A stretch of 64,000 nt of DNA, taken from assembly GCA_950295325.1 (NCBI GenBank), contig OX485809.1:36027081-36091080 (forward strand), read 5' to 3'. The position numbers and the translations under genes were made by a program. This document shows, one piece after another, positions 12,219-24,470 of the stretch (its first letter is position 1; the number at the start of each line of letters is the position of its first letter). The notes under the pieces were generated by a model that was not told the origin of the DNA, did not search any database, and saw only the letters and a list, made by a program, of their open reading frames with translations. This DNA comes from Polytrichum commune. Lineage: Eukaryota > Streptophyta > Polytrichopsida > Polytrichales > Polytrichaceae.

Positions 12219-12735
12219 CACCGCTTATCCCAATTACTGCATGTTACTATGTGGAGTTACGTTGTGCCATAATGTCTTACTCGGGAGTTCAATATTTTAC
12301 TAATGAAAGTTCAATAGGTTGTTTGGACATTATCGAACATAAACGACTTTGCTTGGTCAAATACTGCATCCTCGTTAAGTGGCTATAGCACTACATAACT
12401 TCGAATAGGAACACACATTGGTTCAAGGAATCAATGAAGCCTACTTCGCCTAGGATATGTAATGCGTGATTAGTACATGGTGATTATCTCAATTATTGCA
12501 TGTTATTATGTGGAGTTACGTTGTTCGATAATGTCTTACTCGGGAGTTCAAGTTTTTACTAACGAAAGTTCAATAGGTTGTTTGGATATTATCGAACATA
12601 AATGACTTTGCTTGATAAAAGATTACACCTTCATTAAGTAGTCATAGCACTGCGTAACTTCAAATAGGAACACGCACTAGTTCGGATGATCAATGTAGCC
12701 TACTTCGCCTAGGATATGTAACGTGTGAGTAGTAG
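12219..12735. mobile_element. Foldback MITE in tandem duplicate
   Basis: Two head-to-tail copies of about 260 bp (12219-12478 and 12479-12735). Each runs from TTATCYCAATTAYTGCATG through GTGGAGTTACGTTGT to a reverse-complementary end (CACTGCGTAACTTC, AATAGGAACACGCACT), and both share the flank CCTACTTCGCCTAGGATATG. Because flank and element are duplicated together, this is a local tandem duplication, not two insertions. Related single copies lie at 16921-17135, 18790-19005 and 60875-61085. An (AT)n run precedes it at 12183-12202. Confidence 0.7.
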
Positions 12736-15700
12736 GTGGTGGTTGGAGAATTCATATTGAGGCTTCCCTCATAATTTTCAAAGCTCATATGAATATCTTA
12801 TTCATTGACAAAGGGAAATATTGCCATGCTCATTAAGTGGTCATATAGGGATCCCTCCTCATCGCCCCTCCGAATTATGTTGGCTATTGAGTCTAGAATG
12901 GCTATCATGTTTTGAGCATGTAGTTCAATCTCTTTTGAACAAATGTCCTTTTACTATCCGTTCTTTGAAGGGGGGCACATTTAACCACATACCACTCAAA
13001 TATAGGTGTCTTGTGAAGTATAGTGACCAAATTAGGCAAATGTACCTTAACGAGTCGTGGCCCACCACGTTTATGGGAGGAGGGAATATTTTATGAATTA
13101 TGTGGTCTTCATACTATTATTTCCACAATAATTGATAAAATAATACTTAGTCTATGAAATTTTATTTTTATTTGAATGCAACTATGGACCAATAGGAAGC
13201 AACGCTATGATCATATGTGACAATGGTGATTGGATGTACTTACTTTGTATGTTTTGTAAACAAACCACATATTCACACAAGGATGTACAACCAAGGATAC
13301 GGAGTCTGCGTAAACTCATCCATTAGGAAGGTAGAAGCACATTTTATAGCATGTAAATGTTCATTTCAAGGAAATTTCACTTTGGAAAAAGCATCAAGGA
13401 GGTCCCAAATTAATCTATTGGAGCCCACTTGAAATGATACGGACCTCAATCTCATAGGAGAGTTTTGTTTTTTTTTTTTTTTTTTTTTTAAGAACTGGAA
13501 ACTTTTTTATATGTAATGAAGGAGAAGAAGAACTCCGGTCTTGGGGGGAGGGTGGAGGGGGACCGGAGTGAATAACATGTCTATTTGTAAAACATCTATG
13601 GTCATGCCCATGGGTAGTGACATTGGATGTAGAACTATTTCGCCATGTATAAGGGATGGACAATATGTGGTTACCAGTAATTGTATCATGCTTTTGATAA
13701 AGCCATGTGTGATGATCTACGATGGGTTGTGAAGGTTTGCAACAAATTTTTGGATTTTTTGTTGTCTTTTATGGATAAGTATAGACTGCAAATATTGTGT
13801 GGCAATTGTTCGAATGTAATTTTAGTTTTAGTAATTGAGTTCTTAAAAAAAAATTGTTTGTTCAAGAATTCATTGATGGTGTGGGCGTAGCTGCTTTTGC
13901 GTTCGCTACAATTACCTTGAGGAGGGGCTACTTTCCATCTTTTCCCTTTTATTCATTCCATCCGTGATGAATATATTTACATCGACACCATGAAGCCCAA
14001 GCAATGGAAGTGTCTAGATCTCTATTTACATATGGTAACCTCCCCTATTTGTTCCTTTAAAGGATTTGAGCGCAGTTTAAGTTGTTATCTCATCTTATTT
14101 TTGTTGCTAGTTGAACAAGGACTCCAACACATTTCAATGTAGCATTTTTCAACTTCGCATGAATAAACTATGAGCTTCAAAGCATGGATTATAGATGTGT
14201 CCGATACAAACCGTAGGTTGTCATGTAAATCATGTTCACTTTAGGGAGGAATCTATAGGGGTCACTTTTAGGGGAAGTGCCACAATTATGTGCGGTTGAC
14301 ATTCATACATATTGGACTTAGAGAGGGCACTCATTGTAGCCCGTACAATACCACATGGGTGTACAAAATGAAGCTTATTGAGAATTTGGCCTACAAAGTA
14401 TACATATGGGATCCGTATTGTTCCATTTAATTTTGTAGAAATAAACAGGGTAGTATAAATAATGAAGGAGAGGTAAGGGTGTCCTAATCAACCCCCCCCC
14501 CCTCCCCCAAAGGATTCTTACAAGAGGAGTTTATCTCATTTAAAGATACCCTCTACCTGACCAAAAATTCATATGTCTTCATCCATGAAGCAATAGTTTT
14601 CATCCCTTTGGCACACTTCAATGGCTTTGTCAATCAAAAGCGATTTATGAGCATATATACAAGGAATGTCTTCTTCTTTTTCTCACTTCTTAGTTGCTTG
14701 TATCTTGTCTACATAGTTGAGTCAATTTTATCCTAGAATTTAAAAATTGCATATACATTTGAGCAAAAATGAGACTTTTATGTGTCTACCATTGCACCTA
14801 CATCCAAAAACTATGTATCACAACCATACATCTGGGGGCTTCAAATGCATGATTTGATCATTTTGTTTTTAGGATCATTTTTACATTATATGGCCAGAGG
14901 TCATGATCATGAAGGTTTGAGGGCCCTTGAAACTCATTCGAGAGGCCATACTATAAAAAAATTGAATCAAAATTTGGGAGGTCACGGGCCTTCAAGTGTA
15001 GTGTAAAGTCATACATGACCTGACTTTGAGTTGGTTGCTATCTCATTACCATCCTACTCATGTGAGCCCATTACACAGTAACTTAGTTAGATTGATAGAT
15101 AGGAACGCGAGCCCTAATGGAGCAAGTGTGGATGAAGAGTCAAATTCCTTTGCCCGCCCACTATTGTCCTCTTTCAAGGAAATGCTCTCTACTAGGAACA
15201 ACACCTGGCCAACCAGGACATCAACGAAATGTGGGGTGGGTATGAAGGTGTGTGTGGAGCGTCAAGTTGTTCAGGTGGTGAGGTTGGGGCACATTGGAGC
15301 TAAGTAAGTTGGTTGGTTTGTGTTGTGATTTATTGTATGGGAGGTTCAGGCTTAACACAATAAGTTTTAATAGAGTTATGTGTAAACTCTTGGCATCAAA
15401 TCCCCATTCCCCTCCTGTTGAGTTGGCTAAACGTGAGTTTGAGAGCATAACAACCATAAAGTCCCAAGGTTTTTGTAAGGCTTAAATGAATATGTCCAAA
15501 TGTAGTGGTGGGCAATCAAGAACTAAATTCGTAGCTTGTCATACTAGATTGGGTGGGTCAAGCTAGCCTTGCATAGGCCAATCCGGGATTTAGGGTGGCG
15601 GGACCCATTAGAAAAAACTTGTTTAAAATCCTAAAAATATCTTTAAAGTTTTAAGGATAGCAAGAGAAAGTCCAAAGAGTTTCACCCAACTTTCAAAACA

Positions 15701-15985
15701 AACTCCAACACACATTGAACTAATGAACTTTTGATAGAAAGTTCTCCCATAAAAGGATCAAACCCACAATTTTGTCCCTCTGTAAGAGACTTTACACATA
15801 ACTCTAATAAATCAAAATTTGTGAGAATTTGGAGTGACATGGGTCTCCCAAGTTAGTTTGGGCTTACAAACAAAATCGGATTGACCATGCAACAACTTCC
15901 ATTGCCTACCATGTGAGAGTCCATGTAGGTTTCTCATCCTTTAAAACTTCCTTAATCCCTGAAGCCCTGAAGTTCTAGTTTTGTA
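12736..15985. other. Intergenic DNA without a supported gene
   Basis: Holds a poly-T tract near 13467-13489, a poly-C tract near 14492, and short frames (12821-13096, 15026-15307 and others) with no recognisable family. No RNA gene seen. Confidence 0.45.
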
Positions 15986-15989
15986 AAGT

Positions 15990-16203
15990 GAAGGGTGCAA
16001 TGTCAAGGTAGATTTTTGGGCATAATTAGTTGAGATCCTAGTGCTTCCAAGACCAACCAATTACATGTTCGCATCTTTTGGTTTTTTTTCTTTATTAAAA
16101 TTGAGGAATATTATGTAAATTCTTCTAAATGGAACAATCATTTTCATGAGGTTTTCAATTTGCACCAGTTATTTCTCAAACTCAACCAGTTCATCTATAA
16201 CTA
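15990..16203 (-). repeat. Truncated copy of the 7848-type dispersed repeat
   Basis: From TTTTTGGGCATAATTAGTTGAGATCC to CAACCAGTTCATCTATAACTA (quoted in parts; positions about 16012-16203) it is the reverse complement of the 7848-8282 family. It is cut off at its distal end, where the TA-flanked element at 16204 was inserted. Confidence 0.6.
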
Positions 16204-16918
16204 AGGTAGAGGGTGCTAAAACCAACACCCCACCCAAAACCAACATCTATAAATTGTCAACACTTTATTACCTTAAACCATTTCCCGTGATGTAGGAGTG
16301 TCCGGTCCCACAGAGTAAGGGTTTTAGGTGCCATTAGTGATGCCACCTCATAGTGGCCTTCACTACCTCCATGTAGGGTAGGTAACGGGCTCCACTCTAT
16401 CTCGGGTTGGTTCAAGGTGGGATTAGTGTGGCTTGTCAATGCCTTTTCTAGCCATTCTAATCACAAAGCCAAGGAGGTTAAGTCCACAAAGCACAAAAGG
16501 GTCATTTCCCAGGATGGTGTAAGGGGGTTGGTTCCTGAGATGCAAGGTGATGGTTTTGCAAGCAAACTAGGTGGGATCATGAAGGTGGCCATGTGGCTTT
16601 GCGTATCATTACTACTTGGGCTTTGATGTAGTTTGGGTCTAGTACCCAACTATGTTGTGTTGGTTCTAGGCAATGAGAGTGGGGATCCTCATCATATCCA
16701 AGGTTGTCATACGTGGGGCCTATATATTGATGTAAGGAAGCTAGTGGTTTTGACTTTGAATATTCATCAAATATCTAATTGAGGATAAAAATAATTTCTT
16801 TCTTTCTTTATACCTATGTTTAGAACAAAGGCTAATATGAATATATATTTTTTATATCAACGATGTAGCCATATGTATGTGCAATAGCTTAAAGTGTTGG
16901 TTTAAGCACCCTCTACCT
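16204..16918. mobile_element. TIR element flanked by TA (mariner/Stowaway-like)
   Basis: The left end AGGTAGAGGGTGCT, then AAAACCAACAC, is mirrored at the right by GTGTTGGTTTAAGC and ACCCTCTACCT, with a single difference over about 25 bases. The dinucleotide TA occurs on both sides (16202-16203 and 16919-16920), the target duplication expected for Tc1/mariner-type elements. No transposase frame inside. Confidence 0.75.
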
Positions 16919-16920
16919 TA

Positions 16921-17135
16921 CACTGATTATCCAAATACCGTGTGTTATTATTCGGGGTTACGTAGTGCTTAACTATTTAGCGAGAGTGTAACAATTTACC
17001 AAGCAAAGTCATTTATGTTTTATAACGTTCGAGCAACCCATCGAACTTTCATTAATAAAAATCGAACTCTTGAGTAAGATGTTATTGCATTGCGTAACTC
17101 CAAATAGCAACATGCACTAATTGGAATAAACAATA
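16921..17135. mobile_element. Foldback MITE (CACTGATTATCC type)
   Basis: Starts CACTGATTATCC, with GTGTGTTATTATTCGGGGTTACG inward (read in two parts), and ends with the inverted partner GCGTAACTCCAAATAGCAAC and TTGGAATAAACAATA. It lies directly against the TA element. Family members are at 12219, 18790 and 60875. Confidence 0.7.
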
Positions 17136-17369
17136 TAGCAGTTGATTCACCCTATTCATTGAAAGGGTGATGGTCTTAGCCTTTTCCACTACATCATTTA
17201 TGGTATTTTGTGTGATGTACATTGTTTGCGATGGGCCTAAACTAGATGCCTAGAAGTCTCAAGTGTCATGCTTGCTAATTGCCAATATGATTCCATTCAT
17301 CAACATAAATAACTTCTTCAAGTGAAAAAACATCTACATTATGACATTTAGAGTAGCACATTGGAATAC

Positions 17370-17530
17370 TTTAGATGATAGTCTCAATGTGTTCTAGTAT
17401 GCAAGGACAAGATCTTTTTGAGCGTACTAATGGCAAGTGTCATGTGTTGACAGTTTAGTATGCAAGAGGAAGATATTCTTGAGCATACTAATCCCAAGTG
17501 TCATTTGTGTACACTTTAGTCAACTTGTAG
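17370..17530. repeat. 64-bp imperfect direct duplication
   Basis: The phrase TAGTATGCAAGRRVAAGAT, CTTGAGCRTACTAAT and CAAGTGTCAT occurs twice in a row (about 17396 and 17458). No coding potential. Confidence 0.6.
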
Positions 17531-17727
17531 GCCATTGTGTAACATAGGCATGCACCTCGACACACTATTGAATATACTCATGCCAAGATAAGTGCACTTG
17601 AACACCAAGTGTCAATAGGTGACACTTCTGGCGAAGTTGTTAACCACTAATGTAATCTTGCATACGCCTCAAAACAGGGTAAGTGACACTATTACGCATG
17701 TGACACTAAGTATCATAAACCAATGCT

Positions 17728-18420
17728 CGGGAAGAACCGGCAGTTAGTTACATATGAACTGGTTGAGTTTGAGGAATAAACGGTTGAAGTTGGAGACTTC
17801 ATGAGAATTACACTCTAAACTCCGTAGTGTCACACATGTGGCAACCAAAGTGCACGTGATATTACATAGTTTTGTAGTGGTAACATGGATGTGTGATACT
17901 ATAAAATTAGTGTAGCATGTGACATTATGGAATAACACAACGGAGATTTGAGGACAATTTGAATTTGTTCTCCTGTCACCTACACTAGTGTGGTCCACTT
18001 CACTTGGCCTTCCTAGGTGATGTGGTGGACGCGTGCACCAACATTCAACAAGTGCCTTAAGGAGAAGAAGAAGAATAAGAGGGTGACACTCCACATGTTG
18101 ACACATGGCGCAATGCAAGGGTGTGGGTTGACTTCTTTGGTGGTTTGCAATAAAGACAAATTTTGTGATATAAGGGAGAGAAATGTGACAATAAGGAGTG
18201 AGGTTTGAACTATGAACATCCGTTCCCTAGGGTTTCGGGATATTAGAGAATGTGTGACATTATGGAGGTTGATATTACAGAGTTTAGGGTGTACTGATCG
18301 TTTTAACGGAATCTCTAGAATATACCCCAAATGAATGAAAGCAAAACTGGAAGATGTCAACATGGAACCGGCTGGATTTAGAATCACTAGCATCTTGACC
18401 GACTATGCCCAAAAATTTCC
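17728..18420 (+). repeat. 7848-type repeat interrupted by a nested MITE
   Basis: The left part (GAACCGGCAGTTAGTTAC to GAGACTTCATGAG, 17728-17803) and right part (CTAGAATATACCCCAAATG to GACTATGCCCAAAA, 18310-18415) are the two halves of the dispersed repeat family. The roughly 490 bp between them are a separate TIR element (17804-18296). Confidence 0.6.
17804..18296. mobile_element. MITE with TIR TACACYCTAAACTC, nested
   Basis: The left end TACACTCTAAACTCCGTAG is mirrored by a right end ending GAGTTTAGGGTGTA. The interior has GCATGTGACATTATGGAATA and GTGTGGGTTGACTTCTTTGG. Related pieces are at 24312-24470 (left half), 26400-26750 (right half) and 60440-60812 (nearly complete). Antisense frames across it (18013-18393) are incidental. 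Confidence 0.65.
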
Positions 18421-18789
18421 TGGGCACTGCCATAAAACGATGCAATGAAAGACTGTTTCAGAACTTAATTGTCATGATGGGCCCTGTAGCTTGGGACGTA
18501 AAGTGCAGGACTGCAGTAGAATAACTAACAACATTGTTCCTTGTCCAGCCTGGACTTTTCCCAGTAGTCCTGACTTCCATACAGTGTATGTTGCATTTAA
18601 CACATCATATATATATATATATATGCTACTCACGTATCATCGTTAAGGTATGCATGTGTTGTTCGGTTAATTTGTTATTTGGACACCTATATTTGATTGG
18701 TTCGTGGTTAGGGTGAGGATCAAAGAACAAACACCATAAAGACATGTGTTTAGAATAGTTTGGACAACGCTTTCAAATGATAACAACGA

Positions 18790-19005
18790 CATTGATTATC
18801 CCAATTACTGTGTGTTACTATGTGGAGTTACACAATGTTCTAACTATACATTAATGAGGATGTAATATTTTAGCAAGCAAAGTCATGTATGTTTTATAAT
18901 GTCCAAAGAACCTATTGATCTTTTGTTACTTAAAATTTAACTCCTGAGTAAGACATTATCGCACTACGTAACTCTGGATAGCAACATGCATTAACTGGGA
19001 CGATT
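18790..19005. mobile_element. Foldback MITE (CACTGATTATCC type)
   Basis: From ATTGATTATCCCAATTACTG to the inverted partner AACTCTGGATAGCAACATG and CTGGGACGATTAGTG. Same family as 16921 and 60875. An (AT)n tract lies upstream (18606-18626). Confidence 0.65.
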
Positions 19006-19289
19006 AGTGTACTCCACACTCAATAATAGCGAACACAACTGGGAGGACTTGTGTACTCAGTTAAAGAATCAACATGCATGCAATTCCAAAAACCATAACT
19101 AAATCAAGGGGGAGGGGGGGGGGGTCCGGTTTTTGAATTAGAATACTTTTTTTGCTGATGCTTCATCATTGTAGATTTGCTGATCATGCAACACAAGTGT
19201 CACTATATTGAATCTAATTGGTAGTAGTTGGAGATTCACATGAAAAATAAACTGAACAACACCGTCCGCATACCTTTCTTAATACTATG

Positions 19290-19556
19290 GTCTGAGATGA
19301 CCCTAAACTACCGAGGTGATAGTGGAGAGGTACCCATTTTCGAATGGAGTGGTTGGCGGTTTGATTCCCACTGTGAAACTTTCTCTCTACTTGACGGAAA
19401 GAACTAGGTAGGTAGGTAGGAAACCAAGAGCCCACCCACCGCAAGGTAGACAGTAAATCCCACCCTGCACCAAGAAGATTCTTGAGCAGGGTAGGGCCAA
19501 CGGGCTCAAATCCACGTCGGATTGCCCGACATTGGTTATTTATTTATTCATTCTTA
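19290..19556 (+). mobile_element. tRNA-derived SINE, plus orientation
   Basis: A-box-like TGATAGTGGAGAGG at 19317-19330 and B-box-like GGTTTGATTCC at 19358-19368, then the same body as the 7413-7700 copy (AGGTAGGTAGGTAGG, GAGCAGGGTAGGG, CCACGTCGGATTG) and a TTATTTATTTATTC tail. The B box here has one base changed from the consensus kept at 7602. Confidence 0.8.
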
Positions 19557-19654
19557 GTACTACCTGCTTGTAACCGGCTAGTTTCTGAATTGTCACTCTG
19601 CAGTTCAGGAGAAACCGAGAAAGAGAGAAGCTTCAACGCGGAGAACCGACCGCT

Positions 19655-20095
19655 CGTTGTAGTCTACAGATGAACTGGCTGAAGCTCAAAGACTTCAGTA
19701 AAATTACCGATCATTTCAGAGGGAATTTCGAAAGAAAAACCGGAAGATGTGAACCAGTGCTCGGGAAGCTTTTGGGCATAATATATAGTCGGTCAAGATC
19801 CCAGTGATTCCAAACCCAGCCGGTTGGTAACATGTAGACATCATCTTCCAGTTGTGCCTTCATTCATTGGAGGTATATTCTTCCCTAGATTCCTCTCGAA
19901 TGACCGGTAACTCTCCTGAAGTCAGTCTCCAACTTCAACCACTGGTTATTCCTCAAACTCAACCAGTTATTTCATCTGCAACTAACTATCTACCCGTCAG
20001 TTCTTCCCAGACATAGATGGTGAACCCGTTTGAACCAGTTGGACTTGGAAATACACTCGGATCTTGACCGATTATGTCCAAAAATCTCCCCCCAG
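19655..20095. repeat. Opposed fragments of the 7848-type repeat
   Basis: 19655-19770 and 20025-20095 are plus-orientation pieces. 19770-20010 is a minus-orientation piece (GCTTTTGGGCATAATATATAG to AACTAACTATCTACC). The result is an inverted, partly palindromic repeat cluster. A CAA-repeat microsatellite follows at about 20113-20137. Confidence 0.6.
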
Positions 20096-20149
20096 GACAT
20101 GGCCAGCCTCATCAACAACAACAACAACAACAACAACGTAGTGTATAAT

Positions 20150-20800
20150 ATATGTTCATGGAACTGTGGTGTCAGGGCCTGTTGTCGGATGAATCGATCG
20201 TTCTGAGATGCAAGAAGACCAGAGTCCTTGGAATCTCACAGGGGAGGGGCAGGGCAGGGCAGGGCAGGGCTGGGCCTCCAATCATGGCATCCCCAAAGCG
20301 ACGCAAATTAAGGCAGGGAAGGCTTTCAGAAGTCTTGGTGGGTCATGCACCAGCAGTAGCGGTTGTTGTTGTTGTAGTAAGTTGGCGAGCGAGGTTGTCG
20401 TTGTTGCATCATCGATATCAAGCAAGCAATCAGCTCCAAGTTGTCAAGTTGTGTAAATGTGGCCCTTGGTTCGATCCAATCTCCTGCATTATCAAGCAAT
20501 CACTGCAGCGGCTTCCTTTTGGAGTTGGGTGCATATATATGATGCCTTCGTTTGATTTGTGCACATATATAGATGCCTTCGTTCGATCCGATCTCCAATA
20601 ATCTCGTTCGATCCCCTTTTGTCGGCGGCACTTTCAACTCCACGAACGATTTCGACCCTTGGATTGAGATTAAGAATTCTTCCCTCACTACAAGCGTGTG
20701 TGTGTTGTGCAAAGCTACGAATGATTGCCATGGTGGATCCTATGTGGTGAGAAAAAAGGTGTGCTGAATTTCTTTGTCGGCAAGCATGCCAATTCACGTA
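20150..20800 (+). other. GC-richer patch with an unplaced open frame
   Basis: An open frame of 149 codons (20152-20601) runs through a GGGCA repeat (20241-20270) and a GTTGTTGTTGTT stretch, so its residues are mostly simple sequence. A second frame contains VCVLCKATNDCHGG, a C-x2-C pair that hints at a zinc finger, but no ligand set follows. Four frames are open here, so I do not call a gene. Confidence 0.25.
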
Positions 20801-21399
20801 ACTCCAAATGCAAGGTGGCTAGCCTATTGTGGTTCGCACATTTTGACATGAGAATTTGTGGAAGTGCTTAATGATTGAGTTGTTCGCATCTAGTGAATCA
20901 CATGAGCATTCCGCTCACTTTCCAGGTTAATTTGATTGGTCACAGGTTGTTTTGGGGGGGGGGCATAAATATGACATTTTCTAGTGCATCCCCACCTTCC
21001 ATTATCATGATTTAAAAATCCAAAGGATTCTTCATGCCCAATTTCCCCTAAAATAGCTCGTCTTCCATGTTTCAAGATCCTATGGATAAATCCCATTTCA
21101 ACCTGAAGAGTTGTCCATGAAATCTCCACAACCAACATTGGGGAGTGAGATGCAATCAAAATAACCTTGTCCTAGGGTTGGGAAGTTAAGGGTTCATTAG
21201 TCACAAACCCAGATTTAGCCTTCCAGTAGAAGCAGCTGATGGCATTGGGACTTAAGCGAGGTAAGGAAACTCAATGATTCAAAGGCTCTTAAAAGGGCTG
21301 GCCAATGGATGCACATCCTTGCAGCTTAAGTTTAATCAGTGTTACTTATCCTCTCCGCTTAGTAGTCCAGCCAGCTAGGCTTGGAATGCCATGTGGAAC

Positions 21400-21456
21400 T
21401 ACAGTCGATATTTTTTTTAGTGTCACTTACTATTTGGATTTACACAGTGCAACATC

Positions 21457-21487
<31 letters not shown>

Positions 21488-21645
21488 TATGTGTTTATTT
21501 TACTAAGTGAAGTTAACGTTCTGTAATGTCCAAACAACCAATATTATGTTTGTCGGTAGAATACGAGATATACATACAATAAATAGATATAGTATTATGT
21601 AATTCCAACTAGTAAGTGACACTAAATAGCATATTTACTGCAGCG
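21400..21645. mobile_element. MITE, TIR type TTTAGTGTCACTTACTA
   Basis: Left end CTACAGTCGATATT and TTTAGTGTCACTTACTATTT; the right end mirrors it (TAGTAAGTGACACTAAATAG, CATATTTACTGCAG). An (ATT)n tract (21457-21487) sits inside. Paralogue of 8290-8505. Confidence 0.7.
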
Positions 21646-21827
21646 TCCTACACCCTGACACCATCCACAGCTGCCACCACTCACGAACTCGGTTGAGTTA
21701 ATATATAGACCAAGACTGCTGGCAATCTGACTGGGCCCCCAGACCGAGGAAGGGCCTGCAGCAACCGGCGACAGCAGGTGGCTTGGGACGACATCCAAGG
21801 GCCACTTTACAACACGAGACTGAGAGC

Positions 21828-22320
21828 CCGTGACCAATGCACTTCAAGCACTCTCGTTGGTGGAAAAGGAGGCGGAGCCGGTCCAAGTCCGAGCTTCACA
21901 CTACGCTTGAGGGGCCAACGGAGTATGTGAAATGCAAGGTGGATGTAAAGTCTACATGGATTCGTATATGGCATCATATGGATCGTGTTTTATGGTCATT
22001 GGGACTATTTCCAAAAACCATTTTCTTGGAGGTAGGCCTAACACAAAACTGGTGGGAGACCACGGCACTCAGAAGGCTCACAACCGTTGGTTTGATTTAT
22101 TTTATCACGTGTGAGGACCCGCATGAATGTAAATTCATTGAGATAGCACTTGGTGGAGGGCCCGACCACATATGGCTTCACACTACACTCGAGGATCCAT
22201 GACCACACTACACGATTTTGAAAGTGTTGTGGGACAACCTTTGAACACTTTCGTTCGGGCTCTCACAATCTCACGGTCACGGCTCTTGGCTCATGTGTGA
22301 AGTGGCCCTAAAGATGAGGA
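21828..22320 (+). repeat. Dispersed repeat, copy 1 (paralogue at 31500-31970)
   Basis: From CGTGACCAATGCACTTC to GTGTGAAGTGGCCCTAAA it matches 31500-31970 in the same orientation along its length, with shared blocks such as GGAGGTAGGCCTAACACAAA and GGTCACGGCTCTTGGCT. No coding sequence is conserved between the copies, so the open frames over it (21837-22202) are incidental. Confidence 0.75.
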
Positions 22321-23082
22321 GACCTACGAACAAGACTACTAGTGAAACATAGTGGCCACTGACTTCCAACTAATCGACCCGTACACTGGTTCCTCGGAGG
22401 CAAAGGTTTTGACATCCAACCCAAAACGAGCGTATGAGTTGGTCCGCCCAACCCGCTCCACTCCCTATGATGAACGAAAACAAACGGGCCCACATGTTCA
22501 TGAGCCACAGCTGAATACAGCGATGTCATGTTCATTGCAACACTCATATAATTGTTGCACGCCGCCCCAGAATCGAGTAAACTACTGTAGTGTAGTTCCC
22601 GATCACTTAGAAATGCGAGGGAGGCACTGCCTGCCTGCCTTCCAACAACCTGGTTGCAGGCAGCAGGGGCCCCATGAGAATCCAGCGAGACCATGTCGAA
22701 TTATGTGCCTGAGCTGAGGAGCTTACAGTAAGTACTTATCCACTCTATCATCTTACATATGTTCTGTGTGCTATGCTATCCTATCCTGTGCTCTGCTATG
22801 CTAAGGACATACTGTAGCTGTGACAGAAGAGCCAGCAAGAGAGCCCAAGAAAGAGCAAGCGAGCGAGCGAGCTCCCATCCATAAGTTAAGCCTCGTGCCA
22901 GCTCCCAGTGAGTGACTTAAGAAGAAGCCCTGGTCCGGGGTCTGACGACTGGCCCTGCTGACGGGTTCAATAGAAAATGAGCAGGCTGGCAGTGGACCCA
23001 ACTCCCAGCTCGGCTAACTTGCCTTCCCGTGACGTAAGTTAGAAGGGTTTGATGCAGACATTGGACAACTGACTAAAATTTT

Positions 23083-23611
23083 GGGGCATTCCCACTTGAC
23101 ATTAGTTAGAAGTAGTTTTAGTCTAAAAGCGGTTTTAGTTATCTAGGGTTCACACATACGGCTCTTTTTAGTGCCGAGCCTAGGTGGCAAATGATGTGGC
23201 ATGGCTTAAAAGTGGAGGTTTTAAGCCTCAACCACCGACCCTCCCATCGGTACCTAAACATGAGGCAAGAATATAGGAACTTTAAAAGTGTTGCCTCCCA
23301 CCCTTGTGATTGGTTGCTTTTTAGTCTTAGCTATGAGGGCACGAGGAGCTTCATTAACAAAAACCGATGGCAAGATAGGTGAGTAGTAAGGCATTTGGGG
23401 ATGGGACAAAAACTACCCAACATTCATTGCTTGGTAGATAAAACCATGAACATGTGTGAAAGCTACTTAACTAAAACCTACTTGAAAATCTCCGGAGCAA
23501 GTTCTTGTAGGTGCATTGGGATAGTCGGATGCCTCCGCTATAACCGAGGGAGCTTTACCCGGTTCTTAGGAAATACTTTGGGTCTTAACTAAAGTCAGGT
23601 GGGAATGCCCC
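23083..23611. mobile_element. TIR element GGGGCATTCCCAC
   Basis: The left end GGGGCATTCCCACTTGAC and right end GTCAGGTGGGAATGCCCC are inverted copies with one mismatch. Inward homology continues weakly around TTAGTTA. I could not find a clear target duplication. No gene inside. Confidence 0.65.
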
Positions 23612-23832
23612 ATAAGTGGCCAACTAAGCTACTTAGCTAGCTAAAAGCTCCGACTAGCTAAAGCTACGCAGGACATCCGGTGCCTCGAAAGAATGGCGAG
23701 CTACAACGAAGAAATGCCATGATCGGGGCGAGGGAAGTTAGCGAGCTGGGATCTGAATGTGATCTCGGTGGGATGAATGATGTTGTTGTACCCTAACGGT
23801 CGTTTCTCAGACCCGGACTTGTTGAAGCAACG

Positions 23833-24036
23833 ATGTTTTTGAAACTAAACATGGGCTTGATTCTTGTTAATCCAGTAGATGTCGCGGAATCTCCGATTCG
23901 GGACACCTTGATTCCATCTCGTCTTGAATTGCCAAATGACATCGTCGATTCCCATGATAATGAAAATGATGAAGAAGATGATGATGATCTATCACCAATG
24001 CTAGTCGAAAGTGAGGAAGCTGACTATACGTGTTGA
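23833..24036 (+). CDS. Short acidic open frame, unknown
   Basis: 67 codons from ATG, with an N-terminal part containing VDVAESPIRDTLIPSRLELP and an acidic run DNENDEEDDDD, ending ADYTC. It has the look of a transposase or nuclear-protein C terminus. It lies between AGCTAG-rich inverted sequences (about 23630-23680 and 24220-24300) that may be the ends of a small DNA element. I do not recognise a family, and it may be only a fragment. Confidence 0.25.
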   Translation: MFLKLNMGLILVNPVDVAESPIRDTLIPSRLELPNDIVDSHDNENDEEDDDDLSPMLVESEEADYTC

Positions 24037-24311
24037 TTTTAAGCATTTCAATCTCCTTGTGCAACAACATGCAAATACAAAGCCAACCAAGAGCAAGACG
24101 ACAAATATATATATATATAGTTTGGTTTTGTTTGAATAGATTTCTCTATGGTTTAGAATGAATATGCATGTCACACAACTTCTTAGCTAGTCGAAACTGA
24201 GTGAAAATGAGGGTTCCAAAAAAGTTAGCTAGCTAAAGCTAAGTGACAAATAGGGGCCTGGAAATTTTAGCTAGGTGATGCTAGTTGGCTAGCTGTCCAA
24301 GGTCTAGATTG

Positions 24312-24470
24312 ATGTACACTTTAAACTCCATCATATCACACTTGTGGCAACCACAGTGCACTTGATATTACGGAGTTTTGTAGTGTTAACATGGATCCAT
24401 TGATAACAGAGAATTAGTGTAGCATGTGACATTATGTAATAACACAAAGTGCAACATTGTAATGTTGAAA
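24312..24470. repeat. Left half of the 17804-type MITE
   Basis: TACACTTTAAACTCCATC through GTAGCATGTGACATTATG matches the left half of 17804-18296. The right half is missing and the acidic frame below begins in it. Confidence 0.6.
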
